Origin: Balanoglossus misakiensis
Lineage: Eukaryota; Hemichordata
DNA: 64,000 nucleotides
Direction: 5' to 3'
Assembly: GCA_040954595.2 (NCBI GenBank)
Contig: CM082580.2
Coordinates: 13,082,001-13,146,000, forward strand
The notes beneath the pieces are model-generated. The model was not told the DNA's origin and made no database searches. It worked only from the letters and a program-made list of their open reading frames with translations. Below are positions 17,110 through 29,529 of this stretch, piece by piece. How positions within the stretch are numbered: the first letter of the stretch is position 1; each line of letters starts with the position of its first letter. The position numbers and the translations under genes are program-made.

Positions 17110-18811
17110 CAATATGACCATTGTTCAAAGCGAAGTGGAAAGCACACACATACCAGCGTGTAGGATAAACGAAACAAATTAACAATCATTTGTTAAAATT
17201 ACACGAACTGCTGCGATACAAGTTGTTCCATTCATCAATCGCTGCACGTTCTTTCACGTTCACGAGTAGAAAAATGCAAAATTAAATCGAATACATTTTT
17301 TTAATTTTCGAAACGAGCCTCTTAAGAGTGTTTGGAATTCGTGGGTGCAATTCTATTAAATATGATATGCATTTATGATAAATTGAGCCATCTAGAGACA
17401 TTTGGGATCCTTTCTTTGTAAACAACACGTTGCTGTATCAAACGAACATTCGCTGTCAAATCCAAACGCTCCCTTACTGTGACTCAAGAGCGAAAGAGGG
17501 ATGTTCATTAATTGGTAGCGGTCGCATTGAACATGTCCTCAGATCGTGTAAGACCAGACAAGCGTCTCCATTATAAATTACAAATACGCGATATAAAAGC
17601 ATTTGGCATACAGGTCTATTGTCTGAAAGATTTTGATGAATAACTGCAGCAGTCCCAAGTAGATCCATTCAGACCACGGTTTTCTCGATAAGTAGTTGTT
17701 AATTATAAGTTTTGATTGATTTTTTAAAAGACCCAAGTCTCCCTGACGTCATACCATGGTTAGTAAATCAAGTTGTCCTTTCGAAACAGTCGGGTGTGGG
17801 ACCGCCTTACACCCAATTTGGATGAGACTGCTCCATCTTTGAGCATACTACTGTTTCAAACGGGACCGGGTAATGTGGTAATAAGGAGAGCGATGATAAA
17901 ATGAATGCTAACTGAGTAAATATCACGATTTAGAGTCCTAGTTTGTCGGTGAAGTTTTTTTTTCAAATTGATTTGCTCACACTTCAGCTTATCGCAAATA
18001 TTGTCCACAGAGTTGGGGGAAAACAGCCTCGATACATCAAGTCCATCAACTCAAAAATGGATAGGGGAAAAACGATAAAAAAACATGGACACACTGCTGC
18101 GCTGTTTGATCAGTAAATCATAATCCCAACATGAGTTCTCGTTGCGAAAACTGTGAGCAATATTACTCCCGGAACGACATTGATTCGAAAATGTCATTTC
18201 AATGAACCACAATACCATCATTTTATTCCCCCGCACTTGGTAATGCCAAGTAAACATGATTGGCGCATTTTACACGATGAAACGAAATTTTCTTCGCTCA
18301 CAGATTGCTACTTTACATGAGAAATAGCTCCGAGTGTTCGCCGGGACATGATCTCTGAGGGTGACCGTTCATTATTACGATCCTATGATGTGGGGAGTAT
18401 TAAATTAGAAATACTTCTATGAGAGAAATGACTGCGGCGCAGAGAGAGTAGATCGTTTGTATATTGAGTATCAACCTGGCGTATTACAAATACAGAAGTT
18501 TTCGGCATCATCAGTTATGTCGGAAGATAAACACAAATTTTGGTTATATGAAAAATATAACTTTAATATTTATATTACAATGCATATATATGCCTAATGT
18601 ACATACAACTTGAGATCGCTTATATATATTTAGAAGTTCACAGAAAATATCTAATCAGTTTTATATTACGGTTAGCAAGAACTACAATGCACCTACGATG
18701 CTGTTCTATCTGTGTCATATGAGACCTATACCGATTGCAATTGGTAGTCCGTAGCACGTGACGAGTGGTTATGACGTATGGTGGCAACAATACTCAATAC
18801 TTTCATTTCAA
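17110..18811. other. Intergenic region between the GH9 promoter and the TIR receptor 3' end
   Basis: 1.7 kb of ordinary AT-rich sequence. The TIR receptor 3' UTR probably occupies the right part; an ATTAAA hexamer on the minus strand lies at 18567-18562. Upstream GH9 control sequence would lie in the left part. No gene-like open frame or RNA gene is recognised. Confidence 0.5.
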
Positions 18812-19589
18812 TTATTTATTCAAGGCGTTTATTTCAATGAGGTCCGCACAGACTGGCTGATAACCGCCATCATCGTGCCATTTGAACATACGCTGTAGGT
18901 ATTTACAGAAAACATCCTTTGCACAGAAGCATACACGTCTACGTTCATGTTCAGGTTCAACTTCGTCGTTTTCCTGCCTTTCCCGGTCCAATTTTGGTGG
19001 CATCGCTTTTTTCAACTTCTTCCAGAACACTTCTTTGTCGCGTTCAGTCCCGTGTCTCGGCCAAGGCAGGTACGAGATGGTCTCCAGAACCATGCGCAGA
19101 CCAGGTTTGATTTCGACGTCACAGTTTGTAATGTCTTCAAACATAATGGGGATGATCTTGTGTTCCAAGTTGACAACCTCGTGGTAGGCATGCGCAACTT
19201 CATAGGTACACCAGACACTCTGCGCAAACGCAGGTGATAAGATGAGAATAGTGACACGACTCTTTTTAATAGCTTCGATAATATTATCAACGATGGCTAC
19301 AGATAAAAAATAACAAAAAATAAATAGATGTTGATGACGATGATGTTGACGATAAACGATGATGATGAAATAAGTGTTACCAAACTGCCTGGTACGTTGT
19401 GAGAGAATTCTATCTAGCTAACAACGTATTGTTTGGTATTATTACCTTCTCCAGGGATGAAATCTCGGAGGTGGAGATTTAATTTATAGTTACACCTCTT
19501 TTCAAGATACGGAAACAACTCCTTGTACACGAAGTCTTCGTCGTCCGTGTCTCCTTTTACCGATATAAAAGCATCCCATTTCTTGTCAA
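18812..19589 (-). other. TIR domain exons and basic/acidic C-terminal tail
   Basis: Two exons (19589-19446 and 19296-18812) encode box 1 (WDAFIS), box 2 (LHLRDFIPGE), the helix NIIEAIKKSR, strand VTILILS and WCTYEVA, then box 3-like EVFWKKLKKA. The Glu in WCTYE occupies the position that is catalytic in NADase TIR domains such as SARM1, but TLR signalling TIRs also carry a Glu there, so enzyme activity cannot be told from this. After the domain comes a charged tail (LDRERQENDEVEPEHERRR) and a Cys-containing end that I do not recognise. Confidence 0.88.
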
Positions 19590-22500
19590 CTGTACAAGGA
19601 GAAGAAATGAGAGGAACAGAGAGGGAGAGATAGATAGAAAGGGAGAGGGGTGGGGAGAGATCCGAAGTAACCGTCAGTGCATATGATTTAAAGTTCAACT
19701 TAAACGCGTTTTAGTAATTTTGCTGGCAACAACAAAGTAATCGTCAGTACATATTCTATAGCAGTATTATAGTGAAATTAACCAATACTGATGTGATTTA
19801 GTCGATTAAATCCACGCTGACACACACTCTCGTCTTAGATCTAATCCTGAAGAGACCCCTTGTCCTACCGTCAGTGTTGGCCTCGCCCATCAAATGCGGC
19901 ACAGTTATTCGTCGTCGTCTCCAGCGATGACACCACACGGCAACGGCGGACGCGGTGGCGACGGAGACAGTTACGCTAACTACGACGATCGCCACCAACG
20001 GCACGCCATTCACCCTTTGTAGCTGAACGCCCGCAACATCCACGTAGAACTCGCAGGTGGAGGCGTTGCCTTGGAGATCTCTGGCCGTGTAGATCACTTG
20101 ATGTAAACCGATGTCAAATAGCTGTTCAGGTCGGTAGTTCGCCGTGAGATTAACGGAGCCAGAATTGTCGGTTGCTTGGGGTTGTATCCAGGACACGGGT
20201 ACGCGTTTGTCCTTCTCTCTCGCAGCCGCAGTTATGTTATTCGGACACAAAGAAAACACTGGGGCCTCCGTGTCTGTGTTACACATAAATAGACCGGGTT
20301 ACTTGCAAACAGCAAAATGTACATAAAGAGAGCGCCCGCACCGGAGACATCGTGGAAATTTTCAAATAAATTGTACTTGAATTTGACACAATCCACGCTT
20401 ATCGCCGGTGTAGAATCAGTTATGCAAAAATAGCAGGTATAAATGTATATGCATGCCTCTTACCTATGTCACAATATCTTCCATCCCAGCCTTCGTTACA
20501 AAGACAACCCAGCCATCGATCACAGCCGTTTGAATTACCACCTTGGCAATTGCAGGAGTTGTTGCAGAATTCTCCCCAAAAGTTGGTCTTACAACCTGGA
20601 GATAACGAGGTCCATTTTACTCTCTCTACATACATGTAGGCTTCATGATTGCACTAGAACGTCACACACATTTCAGTAAACTCAATGGTCATGTATGTCT
20701 AGACATCTTTTAAAAATTACCACGACAATGCATTGTGGGATAGGCAGAAATTGTACGTTCAAAGGTTTCCACGGCATCATGATGCACGCTTCCGACATTC
20801 CGAAAATGACGTCACACTCCTCTAGTGAGCTGTTATCTGCGATTTCATGCGTAACTCATGACTGTTAAAAATAAATACAGGGTTCTAGTACCAGTCACCG
20901 TGATTGTTGCTGTTGTAGAAAAGATCTCCCCATTTTTCAATTGAAAACGGCATTCGTAGTTACCAGAGTCGCCATTATTCACTCCTACAATCTGTAACTG
21001 CAGAGTGTTCCTATACGTGCAATGGAAGATAGGAATAGCAGTGATGACAGGGACAGAGAGCGAGAAAACAATCTTTGTTGTCGTTCGAAATAATTTTAGC
21101 TAGTATAGTTTCTTTCTGGGATAATATTAATAGCCAAGTCGCCGAGACCAGACTTTTGAGGCATATTGCACGTGTGTGCGTCACTCGATATGGCGACAAA
21201 TATAGCCGGGAATTACGTAATGCAAACAACAACTAATTATAATATGATGGAAATTTAGTTTGGCACAATATTAGGGGTAGTTACCTTACTAATGCAATAA
21301 TTTTTCGGAATTCTTCCAAATTTCCATTATGTGGCGGGATGACGTCACCGTTTTGAATCCAATGAGCGCCGCCATAACGAGTGAATGCTGACAAAGGCAC
21401 GTTTCGGATAAAACATGTAAACTGAAAGAAACTGCCATATATCACGTTGCCCTCTGGAGGCAGAATTTCAACGTACGGAATCCCTATTGACAAGAGAATA
21501 CCAGAAAAAAAATGACCCGAATGGAGAGCTGATATATCGACCCAAACCTTACTACTTCATTTTCTCCTGTAAAGGAATCCGTCGAAAACAGGATCCTCTT
21601 TACCGAGACCGTGCCGTCTAATACATGTACTTGAAGCAGGGTTCTACCAGAACAGAAATGATGGCGCTCATTTTCGGAATGCCGTCGGTGCGATTAGGAT
21701 CTTTGCAGCGGAAGGGACCCAGGAGGAGAAATACCCATGAGGAAAAGTTTTTCCAGCAACGAAATTAGCTCGCATGTCGTGGCATCATTAGTCCGCACCG
21801 AAAAAATATGAATACTTACCAGTTACGTTGAGATTTGTCTCGGCAGACAAAACATTGCCATTTTCCAAGTCAACTCTACACTGGTAGGTTCCCGCATCAC
21901 GATCTCGTGTGTTGGTAATATTCAAGAATAGACCGTTCCTGGAAAAGATGTAAACACTCTTCACATCACATAGAATTGCCCCTAATGGGAGCACATGTAT
22001 TTGATCTGAAAACAGACAGAATCCCATCAGCTTGAGGACGCCGTTGATGAGCGAGGACGAACCACAGTTCAGGCCTCTACTTGAAGTAAACGATTTATTT
22101 TCAGCGAAAATAAGTGCATATGACTTGATAGACTTACCTTTCTTCATAAATCTGTAATCGATCGATGCCTGGCGATTTCGGAATGACGTCACCATTATGA
22201 ATCAACGTTGTATTTACAATCGACGACAACTTCACGTTGTGGAATATGCATCTGAGTTGAAATTCTTGATCGTAAACCGATTCGGCGTCGATGGGGTCAA
22301 AAACTATGCTTTGATATGCTGAGAATCGCAGAAGAGCGCAAAAAAAGTTATTTTGTAGAACAGCAAGAATAAATGTTTCATAATTTCATGGATTAGGCCT
22401 ATGCATGAGAGTCTAATCAACGGAATCTAGAGACCGTAAAGGAGTCTGAAATGATAGTTACAATGGATGTAATCACATGATTCAAACGATGAATTGTCAA

Positions 22501-25500
22501 TTTGTGTTCCAGTAAAGCGTTTTTAATAAAAGGAAGAAGCGTTACTCTCCATAATGCTTCATTCGTGGGCATAATGTCAACACAGACGATACTTATAAAT
22601 GATTGAATTTACCTACGTCGCAGGCAACTCCCCGCCAACCAGGCATACATTTACACGCTCCGTTCATGACGTGACAGGTGGCTCCATTCCGACACATACA
22701 GTCATATTCGCACAAGGGACCGTATTTACCAACAGGACACCCTAAGTTGTGAAATAAGAGTGCAGTCGAAGAGATTCCGGGCATCAATTTTGCCACTATG
22801 GACATTGGAGTATTTTTTATAATGTGACAGAGTTGTGAAATGGCAAAGCACCGAAATCATCATAAATTCGGGTATAACAAAACGAGATTTTCTCGAGACT
22901 TGGCACAATTGAATTGAAACGCTGTATTAACTGCATATATAATATTTTCAGATGGTCTTACCGAGTATTTCCACACGTGCACTTAACGCTGCAGTGTAAA
23001 ACGCATATCGAAGCTTCCTTGTATCTTTGAAGTTACAGTGCCACGTTTTTCCAGCCACGTCCAGCTGCAGAATGAAACTAAATACACCCAGTTTCCAATG
23101 ACCTTGTAAATATTTGAGAGGAACCAAGCTATTTGGAGGATATTCTTCCTTCCTCTGTTGAAAAGAACAAAATCTACTGATTGTAAAATCATCGCTATGT
23201 GACAATATTAGGAGTGTCTTCCACGCAACATTCATGTTCAAATTTACCCCCTTCTCCCGCGCGTGCGCACACATAGTTACGTATTTTATCTCTGCCTCCG
23301 TCCATTATTTCTGTCTTGTAAGACAAGTAATTTTTGTATATGGTCATTAAAAAAATGTATGATAAAAAGATCTGTAGTACAGAACTGAATGGAATCATAA
23401 CAGGCTTTTATCATAGTGCCGCATTTCGAAATGTACCGGCGCTGTGTGGTATTGTTGACCTACCTCGAATAATGTAAAATTATGCGGACGATCGAAAAGC
23501 TGATGTCCTTCATCGTCAAGGCAACCAACATTCATGTCGTTGATGTCTTCGTCAGTAAAAACGCGTGGAATCGGCGCATATAGTGTTAATCTACCTGATT
23601 TGATAGAAATGCAAATCTCATGAAATTACATTAAGCAGCCGTGATATTGCAGACGCTCATTTTCCGATGTCACGTGACCTATTCAACGCTCACACACTTG
23701 TCATCAACTTGGTATTTCGTATTCTGATTTCCATGCGTGTAGTTAAGCCCTAGTCTAGATTTCACCACATTAATACTTACATTCGCTATTGTTGATGTCC
23801 ACGTTAATTCGGCGATCTTGGAAAAATGCTCGAGGGGGTAACAAGTTTTCTACTGGGGTTTCCGTACCTCCCATGTCCAGCCACAAACGTAAGGGGGCGG
23901 GCTGCAACAGGTAAAGGGAAGTAACTGCATTATTTTAAAATTCTAAACTTAACATCAGGCTGCATTAGGTTCACCGATAAACTCATGTACATTCGCTTAG
24001 TGCAAACATTTTTAGTGAATTTTATTTGAAACTGTATCCAAGGAGAATAGAAACTTACATAATCACTTGGTTCACGAGTTTTCTTCATTTCGCATGATTC
24101 ATTATAGATTGGAGGCCATCCAATGATATCTTCGATAAAAATTATCATTGTAATGTTTTCTTTCTCTTCTTCCTGATAACAACGGTAAAGTGAAAACAAT
24201 TTAGTGTTTCAAGCAATAAGTAAGTCACAACCCGCAAATTTCAACAACCACCACCACCACTAATCTTTTGACCTGATTAAAGAGGTGTAGAGATTGTAAA
24301 TGCTCCAGAAAAAGACCGAGTACATCTCTACATCTTATTTCAATCCGCTTGTATTGACCTGTACTGTGTAGCGTAATTCCCCTCCAACGTTAAAGTGCAA
24401 GTTTCCACGGCAACAAGAAACGTTAATAGATATGCCTACCTCAGTCAGGTTCAACAGTAGTTCATAACGACTGGTTACTCCATAATCCAAATAATGCAGT
24501 ACTGACAGCGTCTCCTCCTTGATTTCAAAACGGTTTTCCTGCGATTACCAAAAACTGACGAAGTCACACGCAACACGCCATAGCAACTTCAATGAAGCAT
24601 GTAACATAGGTATGAATGATTATCATAGCAAAATCACCAAGCCCTCTAATGCAAAGCGTTAATAAGTTATGGCTGTAGGATATCAACAGACTATGGAATA
24701 CGACATTCACAAACGACGATTGTTTCTTGGGTTGTTTGTCATGTGAGTCATTTTTGAGAGAACCGGTTGACAGTTTAGGCTTACCTGATTTCCATCGATA
24801 ATTTCCGCGCTACTTCCTGGTCTGAATGAATAGACTTCGTATCCGATAGGCACGTTCTTGTGGAACAAATCACACTGACAGTGTCTTTACGCAATTATGC
24901 ACATTTCAAATACTTGAAAAGACGGGCAACTTGTCAAAAGTTGTTGACCCACGCTGAAAACGGTCTAGACCATTACACTATACTCACCTCCGGTACTACG
25001 ACTTCAAAATCTAAAGACTCCGTCCCGTTTCGAGTCATCGGATTAGCCCAGGCTAAAACAGAAAGGAAAGAATCGATCATTTGTTTTTCCTACTCTTACC
25101 AAGGCTTACAGTGACAATACAACCAGGTATAGCATTAAACACGGTAACAGCTGCTCAGTTTCCAGAAGAGGCCGTGGTAAAGCTCGCGAGAAAAAGCAAT
25201 GCTTGATTTGATGTATTTTCAAGTTGGCCAAGGCGGTTTAATTATCCTTTTAGCGTATTGGTGCATTGATGAAAATATTATAACTGGGTTAAAAAATAAA
25301 AAAATAAAAAAAATTACGGAAGAAGGGACACCATTTTGCCGTTTGATAACACAAATTTACGGAACTGAAACTTTACCACTGGTAGTTAATGTTGTAGAAT
25401 ATTGAGAATTGTCTCCATACCCCAGACATCTAGATTAATGATTGACATGTTTCAAACTGATCTGAATCGTGCACGGTATTTTATTTCCGCATGCATGTAA

Positions 25501-26116
25501 CGCCAATCATCATTGTCAGAGTAGATATTTTTTAGCATGGACACATTTCTGAAATGTTGAACATTGTGAAGAGAAGGCCTACAGCCTGAGGAAAGGGAAA
25601 AGAAACCTAAAGCCCAGCATAGTGTACGATCACTTTTTGCTATTGCTTAAGTGCAATAAAATGCAGTGAATATATGTCTTCGAGGTTAAGATCACTAGGC
25701 ATGTGTACAAGCATTTGTATCAGGAAACGCTTAATAGATGTACGTATTTTCAGATACCATCAATGTCTCTTTACTTACGCATGTAGATTTTGAACTGAGC
25801 GTTCTATTAGTTTTGCATTATGCAAAATCAAACTTTCTCACTAAATTGCTTAAGTGCAATAAAATGCAGTGAATATATGTCTTCGAGGTTAAGATCACTA
25901 GGCATGTGTACAAGCATTTGTATCAGGAAACGCTTAATAGATGTACGTATTTTCAGATACCATCAATGTCTCTTTACTTACGCATGTAGATTTTGAACTG
26001 AGCGTTCTATTAGTTTTGCATTATGCAAAATCAAACTTTCTCACTAAATTGACGCAATACTTACCGAGATGGTCGAAGATCAGCAAGGTAAAAAACGCAG
26101 CGGTCAATGTCGGCAT
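18812..26116 (-). CDS. Type I receptor: cadherin-like, EGF, Ig, Ig, EGF, HYR, TM, TIR
   Basis: Membrane receptor with an intracellular TIR domain. Exons in coding order: 26116-26065, 25052-24988, 24874-24785, 24538-24440, 24172-24059, 23901-23781, 23594-23464, 23154-22962, 22741-22613, 22318-22138, 21938-21820, 21483-21285, 21010-20892, 20595-20464, 20273-19869, 19589-19446, 19296-18812; 925 residues, phases consistent. Signal peptide 1-20 (cleavage after AWA). Residues about 25-115 resemble a cadherin repeat (EVYSFR, LHYLDYGVTSRYEL, FIEDIIGWPPIY). Residues about 116-288 are unrecognised. EGF 289-331. Ig 332-431 and 432-537, with RDAGTYQC and GDSGNYEC. EGF 538-581. HYR 582-663. Membrane segment 672-695 followed by WRRRR. 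TIR from about 717 with DAFIS, RDFIPGE and WCTYE (E797). The modules are mostly bounded by phase-1 introns. It is not a Toll-like receptor, since no leucine-rich repeats are present. The ligand is unknown; innate immune or cell-contact signalling is inferred. Confidence 0.9.
19869..20273 (-). other. HYR domain and transmembrane exon of the TIR receptor
   Basis: A single exon encodes a hyalin repeat (starts DTEAPVFSLCP, ends TCEFYVDV, with DNSGSVNL and ARDLQGNAS in between). The membrane helix VPLVAIVVVSVTVSVATASA and a basic stop-transfer cluster follow. HYR domains are extracellular adhesion modules in the same fold class as Ig and FN3. Confidence 0.85.
20892..22318 (-). other. Two tandem Ig domains, each split by a phase-2 intron
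   Basis: Exon pairs 22318-22138/21938-21820 and 21483-21285/21010-20892 each encode one Ig domain and are each interrupted by a phase-2 intron at the same place. Both share the internal motif NGDVIP and the C-terminal D.G.Y.C signature. The same interior intron and motif indicate that one Ig domain arose from the other by duplication. Confidence 0.85.
24440..25052 (-). other. Cadherin-like N-terminal region of the TIR receptor
   Basis: Exons 25052-24988, 24874-24785 and 24538-24440 (continuing into 24172-24059) give a series with cadherin-repeat features: V.E...(N)VPIGYEVYSF, an acidic/Asn stretch, RFEI, LSVLHYLDYGVTSRYELLLN, then IIFIEDI..WPPIY where a cadherin has a V.D.NDN.P linker. The calcium-binding DXNDN residues are not kept, so calcium binding is doubtful. 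Confidence 0.5.
25643..26050 (-). repeat. 203-bp tandem duplication in intron 1 of the TIR receptor
   Basis: Two near-identical copies, about 25643-25845 and 25846-26048, begin TTGCTTAAGTGCAATAAAA and end CTTTCTCACTAAATT. The second copy stops about 15 bases from the donor of exon 1. No differences between the copies were seen on reading, so the duplication is recent or gene-converted. Confidence 0.9.
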
Positions 26117-29100
26117 TGTGATGAGTGTATAGTAACCGATGACAGATACTTCGACTCAACTGCGCATGTGTGGACATATTAAAGTGAGGAAATCGTGATG
26201 GTCACCACCACCGTTTAATATCTCAAACACTTCCCTATACTTAATTTTCTTGACCCAAATATTAATTTTCATGGTTTACACAGTTTAACGTGCGCCTTTC
26301 GTGTACCACGAACTCATCCATCCGTAGACACAATCAACCATGATAATTTTAATTATCTATTTCCGTTTTTTTCACACCTTCCTCTGAACACCTCTAACGA
26401 GTTAGCTTCTTTTTGATATCACTGTGTCCTAATGATAAAGTAAATGCGCCCTCTTGTGATGGAAAGAAAAATGCAAACAGAAAAGGTGTGATTTCGCAAT
26501 CGACTTTATCATTGTTTCTTATAAAAAGGCCATATCAATCACCGATCTTTATAAATAATTGGAACGACCTTGACTTCCCAAATGACTTGGGATGGGTACT
26601 GATACGACGTTTTACTTATGGAAATTAATATACATGTAAGTTCAGCTGGTTAAAATATACATATTGAATATGTGATAGACTGTGCCAGTCTAGTCTTTGT
26701 CAGTCTCCAGTGTTGTTCATAATGTAAGTATAATATAAGCGTTTGAATCAAAACGGTCACCAGCCATTCTCGCGAGCCAGCGTGTTTTGTTGTCGTAAAA
26801 AGGTCGTGGTTTACGACGATTGTCGCCAGCATCCCTCCCTCCTCTGTTTTCAACCATGCGCAGCTTAGTCATATTATCAACTCGACCTATATAATGTAAG
26901 ATTTTTTGTACGTGTAAAAATGACATGACACCAGCCACTTGTGTCTGTACTCAGTCTCAAATAGCTATCATCCGAGGATTAGGGGTGTAACGGGGGCTCG
27001 ACATTCTTGTCAACATTCGCACGTGAGTGATACACACACTCGCCTGTACACGTACTGGTTGCACCGACTAAGTGTGTTGCACCTCACAAGTAGTGCTAAG
27101 TACACCGTTTATACCAAAACACAATTAAATAAATTAGAAAAAGTCAAGGAATGATGCAAAAACTACTGATACAGTATTTCGACAGATTTAAACATGAAAT
27201 ATCAAAAATAACACGTCCGTGTTGACTTTGTTTATCTGGGAGAATAAATATGATTTTACCACGTGCTTGAAATCTACTGAGAGATTCAAAGTACTTAAAC
27301 CTCAAACAACTAGTACTCACACCGAACTTTTTGCTTATACTGAGATTTATATATGCGAAGGACGAAATGTTAGAATCAATATTCACAGATGATTCAGTTT
27401 CAGGTTGCAGTCAAACACTGAACATATCTTTTGTATCATATTCGAATAGAGAATATCGTCGAAAATGGTATGTCAACTCTCTCGGTCGATTGGCCATGGT
27501 TAAACTGCACACGGAGCCGTCGATGGGAATCAGATGTTTGTCATCGGTGCGACAGAAGTGACAAAAGTTCACAAAGAGGTCAAGGGATTCGCCAGATAGG
27601 TCACTGCGATGCGATCAGGTGATCAAAGTGATTGACAGCTTCTGTCAAAGCATTCCTATTTCTATCATATTTACGTGAGTGATTGATCGAAGAAAACCTG
27701 TACTGATATGAATGACTTTTATACAGAAATAGCCACTCGGTAAAATAACCATAGAGTATACTGAGGAAAAGACATAAATTCCAAAGATTATCAGTTTGTC
27801 AAAGATATACGTGACCAATGCATGAGACCTATTTGTAAATCGTGTACTTGAGTAAAATTCAAGATTGGTAAAATTCGAGATGTTCTACTAAGAGTAGGTA
27901 AAGGCACGCGTGACTACAAGATCAGTGATTTCTGGATACGGGAAAGTTCGCGTCAAAGAAACAATATTTTCTTTCGCCGGTAAGCTGATTTTAGAAGTCC
28001 CGCTATTTCGCGATGACAAACACATGGGTTTGTCGCGCTTCATGAGAAACTATTTTAAGCGTTGGTGACTTTTTACCGACTGGCTACCCCGACTCTTGTC
28101 ACTCGTACCGCGTCCGCGACAGATAACGACACACAGTTCACTGTAAGTCGCAAGGCCCTTGACACGAGTGTCAACATGCACACATGAGACTCGGTGTTCG
28201 TCCTGTTTGAGAATCGATACAATTTTTGGCGCATGGTCAACACCTGATCGTGTATCCGAACGACAAGAACGGCAAGAAACCGCGGCATATTTGTACACAG
28301 TAAACAGTTGTAGTTGTGTACACAAAAACACAGAGTGCAAGGTATGACTTAGTGGCAAGTATCAAACACAGCAATGGATGTTGACGGTCAGTTCGCGTTT
28401 GGAAAGCTTACTGAAGCATACAATCACACTCTCCTTGGCCATCGAGTGAAAAAAAAAACAGTCCCCTGAAACCAGAACAATTTTGTTAAAATAGCATCCG
28501 AAGTAGCAACAGCAGTTAATAAACAAAAACATCAATAGGGCGGAGACAACAAGAATAGGCCCAGATAAGATTGTCGTGAAGAGGAAAACTATGCGCAAAA
28601 AAATGAAACACATCCACGGGTTAACGGTAATTATTCTGGTAAATCATGGATTGTTGTATGCTTTAAAGAACATTCATTTTTGCCAATTCTGCCTGTTTGT
28701 CTGTACCTATACCTACCCACCTGTCTGCCAGTCTTCCTGTCTCGCCGTAACATCATCCCAAACATGCGCATACACTAGATGCATTTATTTCGAGGGTATC
28801 GTTGACGTGAGTCTTGGAAGTTCGAAATTCCGTGCAATGATGCTCGACATCACCGCAAAAGTGTATATAGGCCTACTCCTGGGTTATCAGCCGACAAGTA
28901 GTATCTATCCAAACTCATGATCCTCTCACAACCACCGATCAAGAAATAAATAAACGTTCACTCGGTTGTAATGAATATAGAAAGCATGTCGGGGTGAGAC
29001 TGATGAAGGGAGACGAATGTCTGTACAGAGGTCACGAGTGCGACTATGAATGAGAATTTTTAAAGCTGAATATTTTCCTGTGCGACAAACTGAGACATTG

Positions 29101-29400
29101 CTTGAAAGTTGTTAAATTTTAAGATCGCATTTTTCGGAAGATGTCCCCACCCAGAAAAGGGTAACAAAAAGAAAACCAATTCATTTCTCTACTGCAAAAT
29201 CTTACTTTTCTGCGTCCCTATCCTGAATAAAACAGTGACAGGAGTAAAATATGCTTGAGGCATTTTATAGATATAATTGCCGGACGTGATTGTCCAATCT
29301 GAGATTAAATCTTAAGTTGGTGTCACTACAAAAAAGGCTGTGATTAAAGTTGATAAGGAGAAACATGAAATATGTATCTATCGTACTTGTACCATTGTCT
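26117..29400. other. Intergenic region between divergent TIR receptor and oxidoreductase genes
   Basis: The 3.3-kb space separates two head-to-head genes. No TATA box is evident for the receptor within 100 bases of its ATG. Short open frames (for example 28050-28358 on the minus strand) have no recognisable motifs or splice partners, and I do not call them genes. No RNA gene is recognised. Confidence 0.5.
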
Positions 29401-29434
29401 CACGTGGGTATAGTGTACACACTTTGCAGCCCAC

Positions 29435-29443
29435 TATATATAT
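29435..29443 (+). promoter_or_regulatory. TATA-like element of the FOXRED2-like gene
   Basis: TATATATAT-type element about 90 bases before the ATG at 29530. Transcription start would be near 29465, within TCACGCCCCATTCACC. Confidence 0.45.
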
Positions 29444-29529
29444 AGCGTCGGTATAGTTGTCACGCCCCATTCACCTCTTTCACAGACGTCTGACAAGTCT
29501 AGTCGTGGAACTCTTCTCCCAAAGTTACT

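Noticed and set aside
20892-20899. Donor at ACG|GTGACT (after 20899) for the second Ig exon
   Set aside because: It would end in phase 0, whereas the next EGF exon needs phase 1. The donor ACTG|GTACT at 20892 restores VTGCK and matches the first Ig domain, which also ends in VTG.
22948-23192. Two overlapping minus-strand frames near 23 kb as separate genes
   Set aside because: One is the receptor exon 23154-22962 extended into its introns; the other is its off-frame shadow.
28050-28613. Minus-strand frames in the intergenic space as genes
   Set aside because: No domain, signal peptide with plausible downstream exons, or splice partner could be found; a frame of 80-100 codons is expected by chance.
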